DNA of 12,936 bases from Deltaproteobacteria bacterium UBA5754 (GTDB lineage Bacteria > Desulfobacterota > Dissulfuribacteria > Dissulfuribacterales > UBA5754): assembly GCA_002419025.1 (NCBI GenBank), contig DIFG01000074.1:1-12936 (forward strand). The letters run 5' to 3'. The notes under the pieces are model-generated. The model was not told the DNA's origin. It worked only from the letters and a program-made list of their open reading frames with translations, and made no database searches. The translations under genes were made by a program, and so were the position numbers. Below, one piece after another: positions 1 to 6,682 of this stretch. Position 1 is the stretch's first letter. Each line of letters starts with the position of its first letter.

Positions 1-40
1 TCCACACAAAATGACGAAGAACCAGGTTTTTGCATCGCGA

Positions 41-1492
41 TCACATACCTGTATCCGTCATCCACCGGATAGAGACGGCCTCCTTGGCCCCGAACGGGAC
101 ACGGCATTCCTCGGAGACCTCTATGCCGCAGACACACATGACCTCGCCGCCTTGAACGAGGATGGGAATACGGTCACGGATGGAGCGGGGGACCTTGCGC
201 GCCATAAAAAAATCCTTGAGTTTCAGCGGAGCCGCCATCCCAAAGGGTCGAAACCTGTCTCCTGGAAGCCTTGTCCTCATCATCAATGGGAAAAGATCGG
301 CCCTGTCTGCAAGCCAGAGGGTCCGGGGAAACATCCCCTGCCCCTGGGCCGGAAACGAGACCGGACACGGAATCCGCGCCACCTCGACGTATCCATGCCC
401 AGCCGGATCCTCCCAGATGCCAGACCCCAGGACCGGAACCTCACGGACGGTACAGGTTATCTCCTGCCCTTTTTCCTTCAGGACCAGGATGCGGCCGTAT
501 CGCCTCTCAACCCTGCCTCCTCCCGGAAGCGGCATCCATGCGCCTGGGGCCTCGCCTGTCACAATGCGATCGAAGGTCTCGATGTGGACGGAACGGATGG
601 AGCCGGACATGAGGCCGGCCTCCTGAATGGCGCGCCGGCAGACGCGCCTCCTGATGGCCGGATGGGCCTTCCGGAAGCATTTAAGTTCAAGGATGCAGCC
701 CCCTTCCCTTTTTTCCACGCACGCGTCCTCGAAGACGCGCCTTGCTCCATCCTCGAGATAATCGTCCTCGTCCGCCAGGACCCGGGTGATCCTCTCCGCT
801 CCCAGATGAAAGGATGGATTGAACCTTTTCTTGATGAGCGGAAGAAGTTCAGCCCGGACACGATTTCTCAGATAGACGGATTTGGAGTTCGAGCTGTCTT
901 CGACCCACGGGATCCCGCGTTCCAAGAGATAGGAGACGATATCGTCGCGGGTGCAGGCGAGCAAAGGGCGGACGATCCATCCGTCGCGTTCCGCTGCAAT
1001 ACCACTAAGCCCAGGAAGCCCGGAGCCGCGAATGAGCCTAATGAGGAGTTCTTCTGCCTGATCGTCCGCGGTATGGGCTGTAGCAAGGAGATCCGCGCCG
1101 ACCAACCTCCGTGCTTCATCGAAAAAACCATACCTTAGACTTCGCGCAGCCTCCTGGACCGAAAGGGCCGCCCTATGTGCAAGGCCCGTAACGTCCACCC
1201 GAGCGAGATGAAAAGGCAGAGAAAGCCTTTCTGCCATCTCCTCCACAAACCTGGCATCCCTTTCTGACTCCTCGCCCCGAAGACCATGCTCCACGTGGAC
1301 TACATGGATAGAAAGATCCCAATCCTCTTGAAATTCCTTGAGCAGATGGAGAAGACAGACTGAATCGGCGCCTCCGGAGACGGCAACAAGAACACGGGCA
1401 CCACGGGGAATGATGGCCCGATTACGGACAAAACGGGCAAATTTTTGGGTGATTTCCGGGACCAGACCGGTCCCGCCTCTCAGCAGGCTCAC
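41..1492 (-). CDS. tilS: tRNA(Ile)-lysidine synthase TilS
   Basis: Cytoplasmic ATP-dependent enzyme that converts C34 of tRNA-Ile(CAU) to lysidine so that it reads AUA and is charged with isoleucine; usually essential. The 483-aa product has the PP-loop ATP-pyrophosphatase signature SGGADS at residues 39-44, the N-type ATPase fold to about residue 220 (with LLATAHTADDQAEE), a central substrate-binding region, and a typical C-terminal TilS domain (RTRLPGDRFRPFG, then KLKDFF and the PRSIRDRIPIL stretch). Length is normal for a full two-domain TilS. The frame is open to 1660, but I choose the GTG at 1492: it overlaps the upstream FKBP stop as GTGA, has an AGGGTGG stretch just upstream, and begins about 30 residues before the PP-loop as expected. 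Translation is probably coupled to the FKBP gene. Confidence 0.95.
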   Translation of the reverse strand: MSLLRGGTGLVPEITQKFARFVRNRAIIPRGARVLVAVSGGADSVCLLHLLKEFQEDWDLSIHVVHVEHGLRGEESERDARFVEEMAERLSLPFHLARVDVTGLAHRAALSVQEAARSLRYGFFDEARRLVGADLLATAHTADDQAEELLIRLIRGSGLPGLSGIAAERDGWIVRPLLACTRDDIVSYLLERGIPWVEDSSNSKSVYLRNRVRAELLPLIKKRFNPSFHLGAERITRVLADEDDYLEDGARRVFEDACVEKREGGCILELKCFRKAHPAIRRRVCRRAIQEAGLMSGSIRSVHIETFDRIVTGEAPGAWMPLPGGGRVERRYGRILVLKEKGQEITCTVREVPVLGSGIWEDPAGHGYVEVARIPCPVSFPAQGQGMFPRTLWLADRADLFPLMMRTRLPGDRFRPFGMAAPLKLKDFFMARKVPRSIRDRIPILVQGGEVMCVCGIEVSEECRVPFGAKEAVSIRWMTDTGM

Positions 1493-1974
1493 CCACCACC
1501 CTGGGAATGGGTGAGATTGAGTGCCGTTAGGATCTCGGAGGATGTGGCAGGACGCACCTGGGAGACCGTGACCGTGAGCGTGAACGCCTTTCCCGCATTC
1601 GGGTGATTGAAGTCGGCAAGCACATATCCATCCGCAATCTCCCGGACCGTGAACCCGCACGGCCTGCCGGAAGGGTCGCGAAACTCGTAATATCCACCGA
1701 CTCGAAGGCTGTCCGGATCCTGCAGATCCTCGAGGGATATCCTCTCCACCAAGGTCGGGTCATGGATCCCGAAGGCCTGTTCAGGGGGCAGATGGACCTC
1801 CACCGTTTCTCCTTCCGAAAGACCGAGGAGGGCACGGTCGAGCGCCGGAAAAAGGGGGGTGCGGCCGAAGACAAATGCGACTGCACGTCCACGATCCTCG
1901 TGCATGGATATTTCACCGGTTGAAGATACGAGTGTATAGTCAATGATGACGTGGGAATCGGGTCTGATTTTCAT
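1489..1974 (-). CDS. FKBP-type peptidyl-prolyl isomerase, SlyD-like
   Basis: 161-aa cytoplasmic peptidyl-prolyl cis-trans isomerase and chaperone of the SlyD type. Visible features are the N-terminal FKBP strand (VIIDYTLVSSTGE, residues 9-21), the AALDRAL-like segment at 43-50, the GLSEGETVEV strand at 51-60, and the inserted chaperone flap at about 70-125 that closes with DFNHPNAGK (121-129), the SlyD hallmark. The His/Cys-rich metal-binding tail of E. coli SlyD is absent. ATG at 1974 matches the family N terminus. No Shine-Dalgarno sequence precedes it; a TATAAT on the minus strand (1990-1985) lies only 10 bp upstream, so the mRNA may be nearly leaderless. First gene of a pair with tilS (4-bp overlap). 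Confidence 0.9.
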   Translation of the reverse strand: MKIRPDSHVIIDYTLVSSTGEISMHEDRGRAVAFVFGRTPLFPALDRALLGLSEGETVEVHLPPEQAFGIHDPTLVERISLEDLQDPDSLRVGGYYEFRDPSGRPCGFTVREIADGYVLADFNHPNAGKAFTLTVTVSQVRPATSSEILTALNLTHSQGGG

Positions 1975-2003
1975 AGTATTTTATATTATACCTCACGGAT
2001 CAC
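1975..2003. promoter_or_regulatory. Compact divergent promoter region between the FKBP gene and coaE
   Basis: Only 29 bp separate the two divergent start codons. The AT-rich core reads TATAATATAAAATACT on the minus strand, a perfect -10 hexamer for the FKBP gene. On the plus strand the same bases give TATATT/TATTAT about 14-16 bp before the coaE ATG. Neither start has a Shine-Dalgarno sequence. I see no convincing -35 on either side, so promoter assignment is inference. Confidence 0.45.
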
Positions 2004-2684
2004 ATGACGACTACGGTTGAAAAACAGCATCCTCGCCCTCACCTCATTGCGGTGACAGGCGGGCCAGGCTCGGGCAAGAGCACGACCTGCCGGATCATGG
2101 AACGACTCGGCATCCCCGTCATCGACGCGGACGGCGTAGTCCGCGGTCTCGTCACCCCAAAATCCCCGGTACTTGCCCTACTCACGACACGATTCGGCCC
2201 TTCTATCCTTCAAAAGGACGGATCCCTGAACCGAAAAGCCCTCCTCGACTTGATACTTTTTGATGTCGAGGCGCGGCGTTTCGTAGAGAAGACCGTCCAT
2301 CCTGAGGTGCGGACAAAGATCCACCAATCAGCACAGGAACTCGCCATTTCCGGTCATGAGATCGTGGCCGTCGAGGTCCCCCTTCTCTTTGAAAAAGGTT
2401 GGGAAAAGGACTTCGATCACGTTTTGGCAGTAATTGCGCCGGAAGAAACCTGCATTGAACGGATCGCGCGAAGAAAGGGCATCTCTCTTGAAACCGCCCG
2501 AAAACTCGTTTCCATTCAGATGCCCCAGGACGAAAAGGCTCGGCGTGCGGATACGGTCATCACAAACGAGAGCGGTATCGAACAGCTTGAGGAAAAGGTG
2601 GCTGATTTTATCCAACGAGTACGGAATGAGGCATCGAAACAGGCGCATCACGCAACTTTACTTGCACCTAACGAGACGGTATGA
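2004..2684 (+). CDS. coaE: Dephospho-CoA kinase CoaE
   Basis: Catalyses the final step of coenzyme A synthesis, ATP-dependent phosphorylation of the 3'-hydroxyl of dephospho-CoA, in the cytoplasm. The 226-aa protein has the Walker A loop GGPGSGKST at 19-27, the DADGVVR substrate segment after strand 2, the conserved EVPLLFEKGW motif, the nucleotide-lid RIARRKG stretch, and the QMPQDEKARRAD(T)VI(T)N region near the C terminus. The first 12 residues form a short extension before strand 1, but the only other in-frame start (GTG inside strand 1) would destroy the fold, so ATG at 2004 is kept although no Shine-Dalgarno precedes it. Monocistronic by layout; a weak terminator follows at 2792-2818. 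Confidence 0.95.
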   Translation: MTTTVEKQHPRPHLIAVTGGPGSGKSTTCRIMERLGIPVIDADGVVRGLVTPKSPVLALLTTRFGPSILQKDGSLNRKALLDLILFDVEARRFVEKTVHPEVRTKIHQSAQELAISGHEIVAVEVPLLFEKGWEKDFDHVLAVIAPEETCIERIARRKGISLETARKLVSIQMPQDEKARRADTVITNESGIEQLEEKVADFIQRVRNEASKQAHHATLLAPNETV

Positions 2685-2791
2685 TTGCCCTGCTTTGACC
2701 TGCGAGATACCGATTAAAAGCCTGAAATGCAAGGCGCACACACCCTAAGAAACGAAGCCCCGTTTGCCCACACCACACGGACAAAGGATGC

Positions 2792-2818
2792 CTCGATCTC
2801 AAGTACATCGGGTTTTTT
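2792..2818 (+). terminator. Weak candidate intrinsic terminator downstream of coaE
   Basis: CTCGAT (2792-2797) can pair with ATCGGG (2807-2812), using one G-T pair, around a 9-base loop; six T residues follow directly. The stem is short, so this is a plausible but weak rho-independent terminator. It lies 108 bp after coaE and 31 bp before the tRNA gene. Confidence 0.4.
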
Positions 2819-2848
2819 AATCGGCATCGGCATATGGTTTTCACCTCC

Positions 2849-2925
2849 CCGCCCATAGCTCAACTGGATAGAGCAGCGGACTTCTAATCCGCAGGTTAGG
2901 GGTTCGAGTCCCTTTGGGCGGGCCA
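2849..2925 (+). tRNA. tRNA-Arg (anticodon UCU)
   Basis: Complete 77-base tRNA including an encoded 3' CCA (2923-2925). The acceptor arms CCGCCCA and TGGGCGG pair perfectly over 7 bp with discriminator G. The D arm is TAGCTCAACTGGATAGAGC, the anticodon stem GCGGA/TCCGC encloses loop CTTCTAA with TCT at 2883-2885, a 5-base variable loop follows, and the T arm AGGGG/CCCTT encloses TTCGAGT. It reads AGA and AGG codons. A37 follows U36, so it belongs to the ANN-decoding class that normally carries t6A37, which is relevant to the t6A-related genes just to the right. Confidence 0.97.
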
Positions 2926-2984
2926 TAAAATCAAGTAGCGGAAAGACGACCACGCCGCCCTGTATGGCCCCATTTATTTTATAC

Positions 2985-3182
2985 TTTCTCTATTTCAGCG
3001 AAGGAACGCGCTGCAAAAACCTCAAAACCTGAATCCCGGTCAAAAAGCCCGAGATGTCCTGCCGATAGGCAGGAAGACGCAAAATTTTCGAGGAATGAGG
3101 AGTATAGCGCACGTCGCATGGACTGGAAAATTGAAGCAAAGCTGCGAGAATCGGGTTTTTCAGCGGGATCATCGAATTGAAA
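2985..3182. repeat. Non-coding spacer, candidate dispersed repeat with a 7-bp inverted repeat
   Basis: Between the tRNA and trmO lie 257 bp without a credible gene. Within it, TCCTGCC (3057-3063) and GGCAGGA (3068-3074) form a perfect hairpin around GATA. The minus strand stays open from inside trmO through this stretch to a stop at 2990, but in a different frame from trmO, without a start or ribosome site of its own and without recognisable protein features. Open yet non-protein-like sequence with an embedded palindrome is what dispersed intergenic repeats often look like; I cannot confirm copy number from one window. Also, the tRNA 3' end GGCCATA (2921-2927) could pair with TATGGCC (2963-2969). 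Confidence 0.25.
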
Positions 3183-3680
3183 TTACGTGAACCGGCTGTC
3201 TCCCCTGGCCTTTCGCGCTTCTTCCGATGCCTTCTCGATCCAGCCTGCGCGTTCGGTCGGGTGGACGTCAAACGCGGAAACATAGGGCTTGATGTCAAGA
3301 AGGGGGGTCCCGTCGAGGATATCCAGGTTTTCGACATGCAGGATCGCATCTTCTCTCCCGACGAGTCTCACCACAGAAAGACCGATGGGGTTCGGCCTTC
3401 GAGGGGCACGGGTGGCGAAGACCCCACGCTCCACCGTATCGAGAAACGGGATGACGCGGAGACTGTATCCTGCGCTTTTGTGCAGGTGGTAGATGAGAAA
3501 GATGTGAGAAAAACCTTCCAGGTCCCTGAGACCATCCTTATACTCGGAAAAGATCTCGACGGTCCCCCGGATCCCGGACGCCCCCGCAGGCTGGATGGGC
3601 ATGCCGTCCCTCTTCTTGAAAGGGCTGTGGACAACGCCGATCGGCCGATATTCGATCTTCATGTCAGAAAACCGAGACAT
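3183..3680 (-). CDS. trmO: tRNA (N6-threonylcarbamoyladenosine-37) N6-methyltransferase TrmO
   Basis: SAM-dependent methylation of t6A37 to m6t6A37 (in E. coli on threonine tRNAs). The 165-aa protein is a single TrmO/TsaA beta-barrel domain: the N-terminal YRPIGVVHSP (11-20), RGTVEIF, the FSHIFLIYHLH strand (57-67), the signature RAPRRPNPIGLS (91-102) and DGTPLLDIKPYV (123-134) are all present. It lacks the C-terminal domain of the 235-aa E. coli protein, as is common in short bacterial and archaeal members. I chose ATG at 3680, which has GGAAGG nine bases upstream and overlaps the preceding gene by 17 bp; the next ATG (3662) has no ribosome site. It probably forms an operon with the YciO-like gene, which acts on the same tRNA nucleotide pathway. 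Confidence 0.92.
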   Translation of the reverse strand: MSRFSDMKIEYRPIGVVHSPFKKRDGMPIQPAGASGIRGTVEIFSEYKDGLRDLEGFSHIFLIYHLHKSAGYSLRVIPFLDTVERGVFATRAPRRPNPIGLSVVRLVGREDAILHVENLDILDGTPLLDIKPYVSAFDVHPTERAGWIEKASEEARKARGDSRFT

Positions 3681-4269
3681 CCCCTTTTCCCTTCCTCATG
3701 ATGGTTATTTCATCATCGATGAGTGAAACCACGCTCGACGGCTCCGCCGGGATGATTCCCGAGTCCACTACATAGGCCACTCGGTCTCCGAGGGACTCGG
3801 CTATCTCCCGGGGATCGGACCATGTTGGGCCGTCTGCGATGCTCGCCGACGCGCTGATGAGGGGATTGCCGAGCCCTTTTACAATGGCCATGCAGACAGG
3901 ATGGTCAGGGATGCGGATCCCTACGGTCCGCCTCTTGGTGAGCATCATCTTGGGGACCTCCCGCGAGCCCGGGAGGACGAATGTATACGGCCCAGGAAGA
4001 TGGCGCTTGAGGATGCGGTAGGAAAAGTTTGTAACGACGGCGTAGCGGCTGATGTCTGAAAGATCCGCGCAGACGAAGCTCAACGGTACGAATTTCGAAA
4101 TGGCCTTGATCTGGTAAACCTTTTCAATGGCGGACTTCGAAAAGATATCGCAGCCGATCCCGTAGCAGGTATCGGTGGGATAGACAATCACACCGCCGTC
4201 CTTCAGCGCGGATATAACCTTCTGGACGAGATGCGGATTTGGTCGTGCTGGGTCGATCTCGATGAGCAC
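3664..4269 (-). CDS. Threonylcarbamoyl-AMP synthase family protein (Sua5/YrdC domain), YciO-like
   Basis: About 201 aa, one YrdC/TsaC domain and no C-terminal Sua5 domain. Family features: GGVIVYPTDTCYGIGCD (25-41), LPGPYTFVLPG (91-101), TVGIRIPDHP (115-124), then the S-rich loop at 139-143. TsaC makes threonylcarbamoyl-AMP from threonine, bicarbonate and ATP for t6A37. Two features point to the YciO branch: the TsaC K-x-R-P motif reads KAIS (55-58), without the Arg, and STSAN reads SASAS. Whether it makes TC-AMP or acts otherwise on t6A is therefore open. GTG at 4269 is chosen because the protein then starts at strand 1 like YciO; another GTG at 4287 adds six residues. The TGA stop overlaps trmO by 17 bp. 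Confidence 0.85.
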   Translation of the reverse strand: MLIEIDPARPNPHLVQKVISALKDGGVIVYPTDTCYGIGCDIFSKSAIEKVYQIKAISKFVPLSFVCADLSDISRYAVVTNFSYRILKRHLPGPYTFVLPGSREVPKMMLTKRRTVGIRIPDHPVCMAIVKGLGNPLISASASIADGPTWSDPREIAESLGDRVAYVVDSGIIPAEPSSVVSLIDDEITIMRKGKGDVSVF

Positions 4270-4419
4270 GGGTCCCTTTTCCCTCACTTAACTCACGCCA
4301 CGGAATGACGTATGCTACTCCTTAGCCTACGGCCGGTGTTTTTGCGCAGCAAGGCGCCCATGTATGGCCGGTCGCCTGCATCACGAAAACAAGATACTAA
4401 ATAACGACAAGAGGCTATC

Positions 4420-5349
4420 ATGTTCGAATCTTTAACAATACTGTTCCCGGTCTCGGGAGTAAAGATCAATATCCTCTTTCCGCCCATCCTCGCCATGACC
4501 GTCGCCTTCTTCACATCCATGGGCGGGATCTCCGGGGCCTTTCTCCTCCTGCCGTTCCAGATGAGTGTCCTCGGATACACTGCGCCTTCGGTTAGCGGCA
4601 CAAATCACGTCTACAACGTCTTTTCCATCCCGAGCGGGGTCTACCGTTACATCCGCGAGGGGAGGATGGCCTGGCCCCTCATGTGGGTGGTCATAGCCGG
4701 GACCCTTCCCGGGGTCTTCCTCGGCTATTTCATCCGAGTCAGATACCTGACAGCGCCGGGAACCTTCAAGGTCTTCGCAGGCCTGGTGCTTGCCGCAATC
4801 GGGCTCCGTCTCGTCTGGGATGCCTTTCATGTGAGGTCCGGGACGAAGAGGGGTTCTCTCGTCACCGCATCACCGGAGGAGGCCGTCGTGAGGACCATCA
4901 GGCTCTCTCCCACCTGCATCTCGTACACCTTCTGGGGGGAGACCTTTTCGTTCAACCCCGTCTGGATGTTTCTTCTCGCCCTGGTGGTCGGGATCGTCGG
5001 CGGGGCCTACGGTATCGGGGGTGGTGCCATCATTGCACCGTTATGTGTCACGTTCTTTCGCCTGCCCATCTACACGGTAGCCGGCGCGGCCCTCATGGGC
5101 ACATGCGTCACATCCGTGGTAGGTGCCCTTTTCTATACATGGGTGCCGGCCCCCACAGGCCTCTCCACCGCCCCGGACTGGGCGCTAGGGGCCCTCTTCG
5201 GACTCGGCGGCGCCGTCGGCATGTATTGTGGGGCCAGATTTCAGCGTTACGTCCCCCAACGCCTCATCAAGCTCGTGGTAGCTGCCGTCATCGTTGCCGT
5301 GGCCCTGGGCTACATACTCCCGGCCGTCATTCCATCTCGTACTTCTTGA
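4420..5349 (+). CDS. TauE/SafE family membrane permease (putative anion/sulfite exporter)
   Basis: 309-aa integral inner-membrane protein of the TauE/SafE family, whose members export or import sulfite, sulfonates, sulfoacetate and related anions. It has the family's internal duplication: GGISGAF at 35-41 in the first half and GGAYGIGGGAI at 194-204 in the second, each followed by a long hydrophobic run. Roughly eight membrane segments lie at about 18-50, 86-104, 115-134, 182-210, 216-240, 254-272 and 283-303. A polar loop at 137-178 separates the halves. ATG at 4420 has AGAGG six bases upstream. It stands alone on the plus strand; its last 23 bp overlap the end of the convergent sigma-54 regulator. 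The substrate is not visible from sequence. Confidence 0.88.
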   Translation: MFESLTILFPVSGVKINILFPPILAMTVAFFTSMGGISGAFLLLPFQMSVLGYTAPSVSGTNHVYNVFSIPSGVYRYIREGRMAWPLMWVVIAGTLPGVFLGYFIRVRYLTAPGTFKVFAGLVLAAIGLRLVWDAFHVRSGTKRGSLVTASPEEAVVRTIRLSPTCISYTFWGETFSFNPVWMFLLALVVGIVGGAYGIGGGAIIAPLCVTFFRLPIYTVAGAALMGTCVTSVVGALFYTWVPAPTGLSTAPDWALGALFGLGGAVGMYCGARFQRYVPQRLIKLVVAAVIVAVALGYILPAVIPSRTS

Positions 5350-6682
5350 GCTTTCTCCACAGGGAGACCCGGTCTATACCGAGCATCTGGGCGGCAAGGG
5401 TCTTGTTCCCGCCCGCTTCCTTCAGGACCCATTCTATGTAATCCCTTTCCTGCTCCTCTAGGCTCGGAAGGCGTCCATCCTTTTTCCTAAACATCCGAAG
5501 GGTTACATCCCGCAAATCCTCAGGAAGATGAGCCACCTCTATAGTGTCTCCATCAGTGAGGGCGACACCCCGCTCTATGATATTTTCAAGCTCCCTCACA
5601 TTTCCAGGAAAATCATATTGTTGGAGGATGGCCATAGCATCCTGGGAGATCCCCTTTACCCCCTTTTCCATGAGTTTCGCATACTTCTGGATGAAAAACT
5701 GGACCAGGAGGGGGATATCGTCCTTCCGTTCCGACAAAGGGGGAAGGGAAAAAGAGACGACATTAAGCCTGTAGTAAAGGTCCTGCCTGAACGTGCCTTT
5801 TTTGACCTCGTCCTGGAGATTCCTATTGGTCGCCGCGATAAATCGCACGTCCACCTTCACGGGTTTTGTGCCTCCAAGGGGCAGGATTTCCTTTTCCTGG
5901 ATGAGCCTCAGGAGTTTGACCTGCATTGGAAGGGACATCTCTGTCACCTCGTCGAGAAAAAGCGTTCCTCCATCCGCCATTTCAGCAAGTCCCTTTTTTG
6001 CCTCATGTGCTCCTGTAAAAGCACCTTTTACATGCCCGAAGAGTTCGTTTGCAAGGAGATCCTCGGTGAAGGCACCGCAGTTGACAGCCACGAAGGGACC
6101 GTCCTTCCTTCGGCTTGAGGAATGAATGAACCTGGCTACGAGCTCCTTTCCCGTACCGGATTCCCCAAGGATCATCACAGTGCTGTCCGAGTCCGCGACA
6201 TGACGGGCTGTCTCAAGGATCTTCTGCATGCGTTTGTTCCGGGTAATGATCGAGATATCAGGGCGGAGCGCCTCTATCCTCTCCCTGAGCCTTCTGTTCT
6301 CCATTTTGAGGGTGATTTTCTCGATGGCCTCCTTGACGACCTTTCTTACCTCGTCAAGTTTGTACGGTTTGGCCACATAAGAATATGCTCCGGCCTTCAT
6401 GGCCTCCACGGCCGAGTCCACGGTCGCATAGCCGGTTATCATGATTATTTCGGAGTCCGGCCAAAGCTCCTTTGCCTTTTTGAGGACCTGCATACCATCC
6501 ACCTTCTCCATCCTGAGATCGGTAAGGACGAGAGGAAATTCCTGTTTTTCGAGCAGCCGCAAGGCCTCTGGCCCGCTTTGAACGCCAGTGACGTCATATC
6601 CTTCCTTTTTGAGAACATACACGAGGTTCCTGAGGGCGATTGGCTCGTCATCGACAACCAAAAGCCTGAACGATTCACTCAT
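5327..6682 (-). CDS. Sigma-54-dependent NtrC-family response regulator (REC-AAA+-Fis)
   Basis: 451-aa cytoplasmic enhancer-binding activator. The receiver domain (5-120) has acidic residues D11/D12, phosphoacceptor D55 (LTDLRM), T83 and K105. The AAA+ domain has Walker A GESGTGKE (173-180), an intact sigma-54-contact loop GAFTGA (220-225) and Walker B LFLDE (241-245). A Fis-type helix-turn-helix sits at about 425-445 (GGNKTLAAQMLGIDRVSLWRKL). All elements needed for sigma-54 activation are present. The frame opens at 6763, but ATG at 6682 starts exactly at the receiver domain, has AGGA upstream, and overlaps the kinase stop by 8 bp, so the pair is co-translated. The likely target is the divergent operon at 8432, which has a -24/-12 promoter. 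Confidence 0.95.
   Translation of the reverse strand: MSESFRLLVVDDEPIALRNLVYVLKKEGYDVTGVQSGPEALRLLEKQEFPLVLTDLRMEKVDGMQVLKKAKELWPDSEIIMITGYATVDSAVEAMKAGAYSYVAKPYKLDEVRKVVKEAIEKITLKMENRRLRERIEALRPDISIITRNKRMQKILETARHVADSDSTVMILGESGTGKELVARFIHSSSRRKDGPFVAVNCGAFTEDLLANELFGHVKGAFTGAHEAKKGLAEMADGGTLFLDEVTEMSLPMQVKLLRLIQEKEILPLGGTKPVKVDVRFIAATNRNLQDEVKKGTFRQDLYYRLNVVSFSLPPLSERKDDIPLLVQFFIQKYAKLMEKGVKGISQDAMAILQQYDFPGNVRELENIIERGVALTDGDTIEVAHLPEDLRDVTLRMFRKKDGRLPSLEEQERDYIEWVLKEAGGNKTLAAQMLGIDRVSLWRKLKKYEME

Noticed and set aside
1..40. Possible start of another minus-strand gene (ATG at 35) running off the left edge
   Set aside because: Only about 11 codons are visible, with no ribosome site and no recognisable sequence.
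11..1138. 375-codon open frame on the plus strand opposite tilS
   Set aside because: It is the antisense shadow of a well-supported gene, with low-complexity, non-protein-like composition and no ribosome site.
1493..1660. N-terminal extension of tilS to the ATG at 1660
   Set aside because: These codons lie inside the FKBP gene in another frame and add no TilS-like sequence; the GTGA overlap at 1492 explains the start better.
2990..3349. 119-codon minus-strand frame running from inside trmO into the spacer
   Set aside because: Different frame from trmO, no ribosome site and no recognisable protein character; treated as possible repeat sequence instead.
4293..4601. 102-codon minus-strand frame upstream of the YciO-like gene
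   Set aside because: Mostly antisense to the first permease, with no ribosome site. The gap 4288-4419 itself shows only the permease ribosome site and two GGCCGG copies.
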